Source: MnTg04 sp964568075 (lineage in GTDB: Bacteria; Pseudomonadota; Gammaproteobacteria; Steroidobacterales; MnTg04). From it: 64,000 nt of DNA. A model generated the notes under the pieces. The model was not told where the DNA came from, did no database searches, and worked only from the letters and a program-made list of their open reading frames with translations. How positions within the stretch are numbered: the stretch's first letter is position 1; every line of letters begins with the position of its first letter. The translations under genes and the position numbers were made by a program. The stretch covers positions 1 through 64,000 of the forward strand of contig CAZMOM010000009.1 in the NCBI GenBank assembly GCA_964568075.1, in the 5' to 3' direction. Shown here one piece after another: positions 24,915 through 33,300 of this stretch.

Positions 24915-26726
24915 ATGAAATTCCTGTATCCAATTGCTGTGGTAGCAACAGTACTCCCACAATCCGTTTTCGCTTGTTGTGACGACGACAAGTCCGTTTT
25001 GCAACCGCTGGTGGTAACGGCCACTCGCGAAGAGCAGGCCATTGAGCGAACGCTTGCCCCGATCCTGGTCATAAACCGCGAAGAAATAGAACTCAGTCTG
25101 GCCAGAGACCTCGCCGATTTATTGCGTTTTCATGCCGGTCTCGAAATCGCCCGGAATGGCGGGACCGGGAAAACCACCTCTTTGTTTGTCCGCGGCACAG
25201 ACAGTAATCACGTCATGGTCATGATTGACGGCGTAAAAATAAATCCGGGAACCATCGGTGGTGCTGCAATACAAAATATCCGCCCTGACATGATCCAGCG
25301 CATCGAGGTCATCAAGGGACCGCGGTCGAGTCTGTACGGCTCGGACGCGATTGGCGGCGTGATCAATATTATCACGCGCAGCACGGATCGTAATTATGAA
25401 CTCAGCACCGGCGGCGGACACTTTGGCACGCGTGCTGGCAGCGCGATGATGGCCTGGCGGGGTGCCGGAAAATCTTTACAAGCGACGTTCAGCCGATTTG
25501 CGACAGACGGATTTCCGATTATGGCCGGCGGCACGATCGATCGCGGCTATGACAACAACACTGCCAGGATTCAGGCGGGCACCCGAGTGGGAGCGGCCGA
25601 TCTTGGTTTCGCCTTCTGGCAGGCTTCGGGAACCAGTGAATACATGGATTTCCTTGGCACGCCGGTCAGCCAGGATTACCGAAACCGGACGACTTCAGTG
25701 ACACTGGGCATGACGCCTGGCCAAAACTGGTCCAGCCGGCTGGTGGTAGCGCGAATCTCCGATGTGATTAGGCAAAATGACAGCGCGGACTATGTTCAGA
25801 CCGACCGATCTACGCTGGACTGGTATAACAGCCTGGCAGTCAGCGACACACAGCGGCTTTCGGCGGGACTTTACCTATCGCGAGAGAACGCCGAGACCCT
25901 GTCGTTTGGATCCGGCTTCGACCGGGACCGGGACGACCAGGCCGTCTACGTTCAGGACCAGCTTAGCCTCGGAGATCATCAATTGTTGCTGGCTGCGCGG
26001 TTCAGCAATTTCGACAGCTTCGGCAATATCACGACCTGGAACGCCGAGTACGGATTTCTGGCCGGCGGGCGACTGATGTTGACGGCATCTGCCGGTACCG
26101 GTTTTCGCGCGCCGGACGCCACTGATCTGTTTGGGTTCGGTGGCAATCCTGATCTATTCGCGGAAGAGTCGGAAAACTTCGAGCTTGGCATTCGCTGGCT
26201 GATTAGTCAGAACAGCAGCGTGACATTGCACGCGTTTGACAACCGGATCGATAACCTTATCCAGTTTGTGATTTTCGACCCGATGACTTTTGCCGGCCAG
26301 AACCAGAATGTCTCGAAAGCCAGAATCAAAGGAATAGAAGCCACCTGGCGTCTCCGGAATAACGACTGGGACCTGCACAGCAGCGTTATCGTGCAGGATC
26401 CGAGAAACATCAGCGACGACCAGCAGTTGTTGCGCCGATCAAAAAGAAGCGTGACGGCCGGGATCACCCGCCACCAGGGTGCATTTGATCTGGGAATCAA
26501 TGTGCTGACAACAGACGCGAGAAAGGATTTTGGATTCCCATCCGCTATTGATCTCGGCGGATACACGCTGGTCAATTTGCATAGCCGGTACCGCTTCAGC
26601 GAGCAGTGGCAAGTGCGCCTGAAAGTTGAAAACCTGCTAAATAAGGATTATCAGACAGCTTTTGGTTTTAACAGCTCTGAACGGGCTGCGTTCGTCACGG
26701 TAGACTACCTGGTGCCGGCCAAATAA
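24915..26726 (+). CDS. btuB: TonB-dependent cobalamin receptor BtuB
   Basis: Outer-membrane receptor that brings B12 into the periplasm using TonB energy. The 603-residue protein has a signal peptide (~1-20), a TonB box within QPLVVTATR (~31-39), a plug domain (~40-160) with LFVRGTDSNHVMVMIDGVK and RIEVIKGPRSSLYGSDAIGG, and a beta-barrel ending in the aromatic-rich AAFVTVDYLV. The plug sequence is BtuB-like. AGGAG lies 7 nt before the ATG. The upstream riboswitch makes the substrate assignment strong. The adenosyltransferase gene follows by 24 bp. Confidence 0.95.
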   Translation: MKFLYPIAVVATVLPQSVFACCDDDKSVLQPLVVTATREEQAIERTLAPILVINREEIELSLARDLADLLRFHAGLEIARNGGTGKTTSLFVRGTDSNHVMVMIDGVKINPGTIGGAAIQNIRPDMIQRIEVIKGPRSSLYGSDAIGGVINIITRSTDRNYELSTGGGHFGTRAGSAMMAWRGAGKSLQATFSRFATDGFPIMAGGTIDRGYDNNTARIQAGTRVGAADLGFAFWQASGTSEYMDFLGTPVSQDYRNRTTSVTLGMTPGQNWSSRLVVARISDVIRQNDSADYVQTDRSTLDWYNSLAVSDTQRLSAGLYLSRENAETLSFGSGFDRDRDDQAVYVQDQLSLGDHQLLLAARFSNFDSFGNITTWNAEYGFLAGGRLMLTASAGTGFRAPDATDLFGFGGNPDLFAEESENFELGIRWLISQNSSVTLHAFDNRIDNLIQFVIFDPMTFAGQNQNVSKARIKGIEATWRLRNNDWDLHSSVIVQDPRNISDDQQLLRRSKRSVTAGITRHQGAFDLGINVLTTDARKDFGFPSAIDLGGYTLVNLHSRYRFSEQWQVRLKVENLLNKDYQTAFGFNSSERAAFVTVDYLVPAK

Positions 26727-26750
26727 GGTCGGCGCGAGGGGGAGCGATCA

Positions 26751-27305
26751 ATGGGGCACCGCCTGAGCAAAATCTATACCCGCACCGGCGATAAGGGTAC
26801 GACCGGTTTGGGCGATGGCGAACGGGTCAGTAAGGATCATGCGCGCGTGGAAGCGTGCGGCTGCGTGGATGAAACCAACAGCTCGATTGGGGTGGTATTG
26901 GCGATCGACGGTCTGCCGCAGGACGTGCACGCGTGCCTGACCGATGTTCAGCATGACTTGTTCGATCTTGGCGGCGAGTTGTGTATTCCCGGTCACCAGG
27001 CGATCACCGATGACTACATCGATCGGCTGGAGGACCGGCTGGATCACTTCAATGAAGATCTGCCAGCCCTGAAGGAATTCATATTACCGGGCGGTGGACC
27101 CGCGGCAGCCGCCTGCCATCTGGCGCGAACGATCTGTCGACGCGCTGAACGTCGTGTCGTCAGCCTCGCGTCGGCTGAAGACAATATCCGACCTCAGGCG
27201 GTACAATATCTGAACCGCTTGTCGGACCTTTTGTTCGTTATCGCGAGAGTTCTGGCCAGGCACGAGCAAGGCAGCGAGATACTTTGGCAAAGGGACCGCG
27301 ACTAA
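26751..27305 (+). CDS. Cob(I)alamin adenosyltransferase, PduO type
   Basis: Transfers adenosyl from ATP to cob(I)alamin to make coenzyme B12 in the cytoplasm. The 184-residue protein has the PduO/MMAB signatures IYTRTGDKGTTGLGDGERVSK (here split over residues 8-28), VDETNSSIG, FILPGGGPAAAACHLART and the RRAERR plus YLNRLSDLLFVIAR segments. GAGGGGGAG precedes the ATG. It shares the btuB transcript, so uptake and activation are under the same riboswitch. It converges with btuF, 1 bp apart. Confidence 0.95.
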   Translation: MGHRLSKIYTRTGDKGTTGLGDGERVSKDHARVEACGCVDETNSSIGVVLAIDGLPQDVHACLTDVQHDLFDLGGELCIPGHQAITDDYIDRLEDRLDHFNEDLPALKEFILPGGGPAAAACHLARTICRRAERRVVSLASAEDNIRPQAVQYLNRLSDLLFVIARVLARHEQGSEILWQRDRD

Positions 27306-27306
27306 T

Positions 27307-28188
27307 TTATCGCATAAGCGCTTCGGCCAGGTTACCGCGCGCCTGGTCCAGTGCATGACAAACCTGCGCCGCGCCATCTGCCAGTCTGGGGCCCGCGCGT
27401 TCCAGCAGTTCCGAATCGAGAATAAACAGGTTGCCGAGACTGACTGCCTTCATCTGGGGATAGTTGTGCCAGGATTCCAGAGGATTGCCGTTCCCCACGC
27501 TCCCGGAAAGAATGACTTGAGGGTTGCGCAACAGCACGGATTCCATACTGACCGCAGGAGCCAATGCGTCCAGATCGGAAAAAATATTCTTCCCGCCGCA
27601 CAACGAAATAACTTCGCTGATTATCTGTTGACCGCCAACGGTAAATAGCGGACGCGCCGAGATTTGATAAAAGACACTAACGAGCGGTTTATTCGCATTG
27701 GTGGCTCGCAGTTCGTCGATGCTCGCCAGGTAATCCACGGCCGCTCTTTCCGCCTGCTCGGTACGCTCCGTCAGCTTGCCGATCAGCCTCAGTTGTACTG
27801 CGACTGATTCAATGCCATCCACTCCCAACTCAATTACCCGGTACCCATCCTGGCGCAGGAACTGGAGCAATGAATCGGGATTCCCCCCCGACCAGGCCAG
27901 CAGGAGGTCCGGGTTCAAAGTGGCGAGCATCTCCGCATCCACCCGATACGCATCACCGATCCGCGGAACATTGTTGGCCTGATCCGGGTAATCGCTGTAC
28001 TCGACCGTGCCGACCAGCAAATCGCCGGCGCCTGCGACAAAGACAAGCTCCGCCAGATGCGGAGCCAGTGTGACGATGCGCTGGGGCGGCCCGGCCTGCG
28101 GGTTCTTTATTTTTTCTTTTTGCTGGTTCTCACATCCGGCGAACGCCAGCATCAGTAATCCGGCTGCAACACAACGCCCGGCTTTCAT
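27307..28188 (-). CDS. btuF: Cobalamin-binding periplasmic lipoprotein BtuF
   Basis: A 293-residue class III binding protein that hands B12 to BtuCD. The N-terminus is a lipoprotein signal with lipobox FAGC (Cys ~19). The mature part has RIVTLAPHLAELVFVAGAGDLLVGTVEYSDYP, typical of BtuF, and the conserved helix-linked second lobe starting near residue 165. It starts 8 bp after ampE ends and is read on the minus strand with ampD-ampE, not with the other btu genes, so it is probably not under the riboswitch. Confidence 0.9.
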   Translation of the reverse strand: MKAGRCVAAGLLMLAFAGCENQQKEKIKNPQAGPPQRIVTLAPHLAELVFVAGAGDLLVGTVEYSDYPDQANNVPRIGDAYRVDAEMLATLNPDLLLAWSGGNPDSLLQFLRQDGYRVIELGVDGIESVAVQLRLIGKLTERTEQAERAAVDYLASIDELRATNANKPLVSVFYQISARPLFTVGGQQIISEVISLCGGKNIFSDLDALAPAVSMESVLLRNPQVILSGSVGNGNPLESWHNYPQMKAVSLGNLFILDSELLERAGPRLADGAAQVCHALDQARGNLAEALMR

Positions 28189-28196
28189 TTACCGAA

Positions 28197-29111
28197 TCAA
28201 ACCGCCAGGCCCAGTAGCGTCAGCACAGCAATACCGAAAACCCAAACGAACAAAGCGCGGCGAATCAGCCTGATCGCGGCCCGGGCCGCACAGCTTTGCG
28301 GATCATCGTCGACCATGTCGTCACGAATCTGCTCCAATGCCCCCTGGCCAACGATCGCTACCATCTCTCTGGTTCTCTGGAAAAACCGGATGTCGCGGCG
28401 CCGTTGCGCAGCGTATCCGCGCCAGGCAGAGAAAGCTCCGTCAAAACTGCCGGCGATGGCATACCCAACCGCCAGCAACCGTGCGGGAATCCAGGCCAGC
28501 AGGCCATGTATCCAGCTCAGGGGATCTCCCGCCTGCATGACCTCATCGCTACTTTCACCCTGCCGTGCTATTTCGAACGCTCTGCGCCGGCGAAACAGAT
28601 CCACGACCCGAAACATCCACGCGCCCACAGGCCCAAGCAGCATAAACCAGAATACGACAGCGAAAATTCTGTTAAGCGCCTGAACCAGCACAGCATCTTC
28701 CAACGCAAGCTCCCTTTCTCCGGGGTCGCGAGGCAAATCACTCTCGGTCAGTTCCTTGGCGCTGCGGCTGGCTTCCTCTTCGTCCCCACTGCGACGAGCT
28801 TTACAAAACGCCGTTACCTCTTGCTGCAGGTCCCGCGGACCCAGACTGAAAATCAGCAGGACGATCGCAAATGCGACATAAGGGACTCCCAGCAATACAT
28901 CGCGGAAGGCAACCGTGATCGCCAGCACCGGCAACACCGGAAGCGAAATCAGGCCGATCATCACAATGGGTACCTGCCAGGTTTTGAGTTCACGCACACA
29001 CCTGAGACACCAGTCAAAATATTGGTCCATCCAGCGCGGTTCACGAAGATGCAGCAATTGAGTGACCAGCCGCTCTATCAACAGGCCCAGGATTAACGCG
29101 ATTAAATTCAT
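28197..29111 (-). CDS. ampE: AmpE-like inner membrane protein
   Basis: A 304-residue membrane protein with about four helices (near 48-70, 75-95, 160-185 and 285-304), separated by a charged cytoplasmic loop rich in Arg/Glu/Asp (ARRSGDEEEASRSAKELTESD). The N-terminus MNLIALILGLLIERL and the segment ALEDAVLVQALNRIFAVVFWF match AmpE, which accompanies AmpD in enterobacteria and Pseudomonas and has an uncertain signalling role. It follows ampD by 15 bp. Confidence 0.88.
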   Translation of the reverse strand: MNLIALILGLLIERLVTQLLHLREPRWMDQYFDWCLRCVRELKTWQVPIVMIGLISLPVLPVLAITVAFRDVLLGVPYVAFAIVLLIFSLGPRDLQQEVTAFCKARRSGDEEEASRSAKELTESDLPRDPGERELALEDAVLVQALNRIFAVVFWFMLLGPVGAWMFRVVDLFRRRRAFEIARQGESSDEVMQAGDPLSWIHGLLAWIPARLLAVGYAIAGSFDGAFSAWRGYAAQRRRDIRFFQRTREMVAIVGQGALEQIRDDMVDDDPQSCAARAAIRLIRRALFVWVFGIAVLTLLGLAV

Positions 29112-29126
29112 TCGATTCAGTGACCT

Positions 29127-29684
29127 TTACTTTGGATCACGCAAGATCCCTCTAAACTGTTTCCATTCAAAACCCGGCCCCGGGTCTTTCTTCCTCCCCG
29201 GTGCAATATCGCTGTGACCGGTAACGCGATCATCGCTCAGTTCAGGATATGCCTTGCACAGACACTTCACAACATCGGCGAGTCGCTGATACTGCGTCAC
29301 TTCGTAACTACCGTCATCAATCCCTTCCAGCTCGATCCCAATCGAAAAATCGTTACAAGCGGTTCTTCCGCAATAAGCAGAATCTCCCGCATGCCAGGCT
29401 CGCTCTTGAAATGGCACAAATTGGATGATTTGGCCGTCTCGCCTGATCAACAAATGGGCCGACACCTTTTGCTGCCAGATTTCCTTGAAATACGGGTGCT
29501 CACCCGGTGGCAGCTCATTGCAGAAAAATTTCTCTATCCACGGCTCGCCATACTGGCCCGGTGGCAGACTGATACAGTGAATCACAATGAGTTCCGGCCG
29601 ACAGTCTGCCGGTCTTTGATCGCGATTTGGCGATTCAATGTAGACGGCTTCATCAAGCAGCCCGGTATGAATATCGATTTTCAT
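29127..29684 (-). CDS. ampD: 1,6-anhydro-N-acetylmuramyl-L-alanine amidase AmpD
   Basis: Cytoplasmic zinc amidase that releases the stem peptide from anhydro-muropeptides; its loss de-represses AmpC beta-lactamase in many species. The 185-residue length is standard. Zinc ligands are His36 (VIHCISLP), His157 (GHSDIAPGRK) and Asp167 (KKDPGPGFEW), with catalytic Lys165. It acts on the same recycling route as anmK at 5111. First gene of ampD-ampE-btuF. Confidence 0.95.
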   Translation of the reverse strand: MKIDIHTGLLDEAVYIESPNRDQRPADCRPELIVIHCISLPPGQYGEPWIEKFFCNELPPGEHPYFKEIWQQKVSAHLLIRRDGQIIQFVPFQERAWHAGDSAYCGRTACNDFSIGIELEGIDDGSYEVTQYQRLADVVKCLCKAYPELSDDRVTGHSDIAPGRKKDPGPGFEWKQFRGILRDPK

Positions 29685-29765
29685 CGGGTCCGTTTTTCAA
29701 TGACTCCCAACAGCAAGTTTGCCACAGCTTCGCCTGTGACGGACCCATGTTCGAACAGCCTGTCG

Positions 29766-29786
29766 GAAAAAAACCGGTATAGCGGT
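29766..29786 (-). terminator. Weak intrinsic terminator after the Pil-Chp operon
   Basis: In the minus-strand transcript ACCG, a 6-nt loop and CGGT are followed directly by seven U residues. The stem is only 4 bp, so termination would be partial, leaving possible read-through into ampD. Confidence 0.35.
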
Positions 29787-29860
29787 AATGTTTGACGGAT
29801 TTGTTTTTGCTGATCTGCCACCCGAGTTCGGCGTCGATGAAAATCAACCGATGCACGTTT

Positions 29861-30328
29861 TCAGGCGATCACGGCGGTCACGATCATTTTCTCAAGTTTA
29901 TCCAGATCGGGGACCAACGGGTGTTCATTAATCATGCGCAATTGGCAGAGGACCGGCGCATTTTTATTTCGCTTATCGTCAGGCTCAGTACTCAATACTC
30001 CCGGGTTTACTCTGACCAGCTGTGGAAATCCCTGGCTGACGATGGCAAAACAGCCTCCGGGCATATCCCCGCCGGCCGCGTAAAAAATGACTATCCTGCT
30101 GCGCCTGCCGGTTTCAGGAATAGAGTCGCCACAACACCCTTCAAAAGATACGACCGGCACCAGCCTGCCATTCCAGCGAATCCCACCAAGGCACCAAGGT
30201 TGGTCACTATTCATTGGCTCCGGCCCGGAAAACCCGACCACCTCGGCAACGCATGCTCTCGGCACCAGCAATCTCTTCTCCGAGAGCGGTATCAGCAGGC
30301 TGTACAACTCCTGCACCGGCTCATTCAT
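29861..30328 (-). CDS. chpC: CheW-domain protein ChpC
   Basis: A 155-residue single CheW-like domain (LIPLSEKRLLVPRACVAEVV, GGIRWNGRLVPVVSFEG, RIVIFYAAGG). CheW proteins link chemoreceptors to the CheA kinase. It starts within the stop codon of chpA (ATGA overlap) and is the last gene of the cluster, as chpC is in Pseudomonas. chpB (methylesterase), which lies between chpA and chpC there, is absent. Confidence 0.85.
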   Translation of the reverse strand: MNEPVQELYSLLIPLSEKRLLVPRACVAEVVGFSGPEPMNSDQPWCLGGIRWNGRLVPVVSFEGCCGDSIPETGRRSRIVIFYAAGGDMPGGCFAIVSQGFPQLVRVNPGVLSTEPDDKRNKNAPVLCQLRMINEHPLVPDLDKLEKMIVTAVIA

Positions 30329-33300
30329 CGGCCTGTCTCTCTAACCAGCGGTTCTATCGCGTCCAGCAACTGGCTTTCCTGATAAGGCTTACCGAGGTAA
30401 TCGTTCACCCCCAGCTCAATGGCGCGGGCACGATGTTTCTCGCCGGCGCGCGACGTGATCATAACGATGGGGACTTCTGCCAGATGTTCATCATTACGAA
30501 TCCTGGAAGCCAGTTCGTAACCATCCATGCGCGGCATTTCGATATCCAGCAATATGATGTCCGGCGTGTGCTCCTGCAAAAGATCCATCGCATCGATACC
30601 GTCTTTCGCGGTAATGACTCGCATGCCATTTCGCTCGAGCAACCTTTGCGTGACCCTGCGAACGGTAATGGAATCATCGACGACCAAAACAAATGTTCGC
30701 GTATCTTCCTCGCGGGCGAATGGCTTCGGACGCCGACGCGACGCTTCGGAACGCACCAGTCCGCCGAGATCAAGAATTAACGCGACGCTGCCATCACCGA
30801 GTATCGTACCGCCTGAAATTCCCTGAATACCGGCGACCTGCGGCCCGACCGACTTGACGACTATTTCCCTGCTGCCCAGTAATTCGTCGGCGACCAGGGC
30901 GGTGGAATGAGAGCCGGCACGAACCAGGATGATCGAAACAGACAGCTCCTCGTCGGCAAAACCGCTCGAGTGACCGCCGACAAAATGAGCCAGGTGACGC
31001 AACCGGTATTGCCTGCCGCCATATTCAAATTCCGGATCATCTTTTTCGAGTTGTTCACTGACCTGGTGACGCGGCATCCGGGCGATACCCTCCACGGTCG
31101 GCAAGGGCAATGCATAAAACTCTTCGCCAACCCGAACAATCATGGCCTGGGTAATCGCCAGCGTAAACGGCAGTCGAATAACAAAAACTGCCCCCTCACC
31201 GACGGTTGACTCAACGTGAACCGAACCGCCCAGGCGTTCCACTTCTGTCGCGACGACATCGAGCCCTACGCCCCGTCCTGCCGCCTGGGTTACCTCGCCT
31301 GCCATCGAAAAACCGGGTCGGAATATCATCTGCAGAACTTGTTCGGCCGGCATCGATTCGCTGGCATCAAATAAGCCGCTGACCACGGATTTCCGTCGAA
31401 TCGCGTCCGGATCAATTCCGGCCCCGTTATCCGATACCCGGATCAGCATTTCCGAGCCTTCCTTATGCAGAGCGATACATATTTCCCCCACCTCAGATTT
31501 TTGTGCTTTTTGTCTGGTGACCGGATCTTCAATTCCATGGACGACTGCGTTTCGCAGGATGTGCTCAAGCGGCTGCAACATGCGTTCCAGCACCTGCCGG
31601 TCGAGTTCGCCGCTGGCGCCCTCCAGTTTTAACTCCACTTTCTTGCCGGTTTCGTTGGCAACCTGTCGCACCAACCTGTCCAGACGTTTCTCGTAACGGC
31701 TAAACGGCACCATACGTGTTCGCATCAGTATGCGTTGCAGATCCGCGGTCAGTCTGGCCTGTTGCGACAGCAACGCGTCAGACTCATGCGACAGGTTATC
31801 GAGCAAGTCTCGCAGGCTGGCGACGTCGTTGACCGACTCGGCGAGTGCTCTGCTCAATTGCTGGATCATCGAGTAGCGATCAAGTTCAAGCGGATCGAAA
31901 TCACTGGTCGCACCTTCTTCCTGGTGGCGATGCAAAATCTGGGACTCGGTCTCCGATTCCATTTTGCGCAATTGAGCACGCAGCCGCGTTACGGTCCGCG
32001 ATAACTCCGCCAGATGAAAGTCGGACGAGCGCATCTGCTGATCGAGCCGCGAACGATAGATACTGATTTCACCGGCCAGGTTCAGCATCTCATCCAGCTG
32101 ATCTGCTTCAACGCGCGTGTATTCCTGTCTTTCAATCGACTCCGTTCTCATCGGAGCGGCGGGCGGCGGCTGGGGCGACGGCATCGGTGGCAGCGAGGCA
32201 AGCGCATCCATCGCCTCCCGACCAGCGGCCACGTCGTCTGCAGTTTCACTGCGGACCGGTGGCAGTCCCGGCAGATCCGCGGCCGCGCCAGTATCCCCCG
32301 CCTTTATCGCGGGTTCCGGAACGACCGGCTCGTCATCCGGTATTTGCGCCTTCTGTTGGCCGGGTTGTCCCGCCGCCAGGTCACTTATTTTCTGTTCGAG
32401 ATCCGTCCTCGGCGCAGCCTGTTGACCGAAACTGACTGTTTCCCGCATAGAATGCAGGCCATCCAGCGAGCCCTGCAGCACATCCGCAGCAGAATCGCTG
32501 AACTGCATTTGTCGCTGCTCGATAAGATCCAGCAGCGACTCGGTTTCATGACTGAGATTGGCCATGGCGGGAACGCCCGCCATCCGCGCTCCCCCTTTGA
32601 GCGTGTGCAGGCAACGTTTGAGTTCGGCCAACGCAGTCTGATCTGATGCGTCCTGACGAAGCCCGGACAACGCCGCCTCTGCCGTATCCAGCAACTCGGC
32701 TGCTTCTTCGCTGAATATCGACGCAATCTCGCCATCGAATTCAACGTCCGCCTCTTCCGCCCGATCTGCAGTATCCGGTTCAGCCGAGGTATCCGCCTGT
32801 TCAGCTTCCAGCTCCGCTGCCAACGTGTGCAGCCGGTGAATCAACCCTGCGTGGCTGGGGAAAAATCCGGTGTCCTCGTCGAGGTGCCGGATAATCCTGT
32901 CGAAGGACGCAACGACATCGTGGCAGATACTGATACCCGCTTCATCCAGCCCTTTGCCCAGCTCATGCAGTTTTCGAATATACCGGTCCAGTGGCTCCGC
33001 TATCTTGACGCCCTGCATGGCACCCGCCATTTTCGCACTGCCGTGCAATGTGTGGCACGCGCGATAAAGTCTCTCGGTAACCGGATACGGAGCGACTCCG
33101 GCGATGCAACCCTGCAAAAAATCTCTGATGCTTTCCAGGTGCCCGGAGCTTTCCTTGGCAAAAATTTCCCTCAGCACCGGATCCATTTCCGGTTCCGGCA
33201 GTTCATCTGGTGCGACCAGCCCGGCATCCTCTGTCTCTTCCTTCGCGGACTGGATTTCCTTCACAATGTGCGGAGCGATCATGGTTGCGTCGCCATCATC

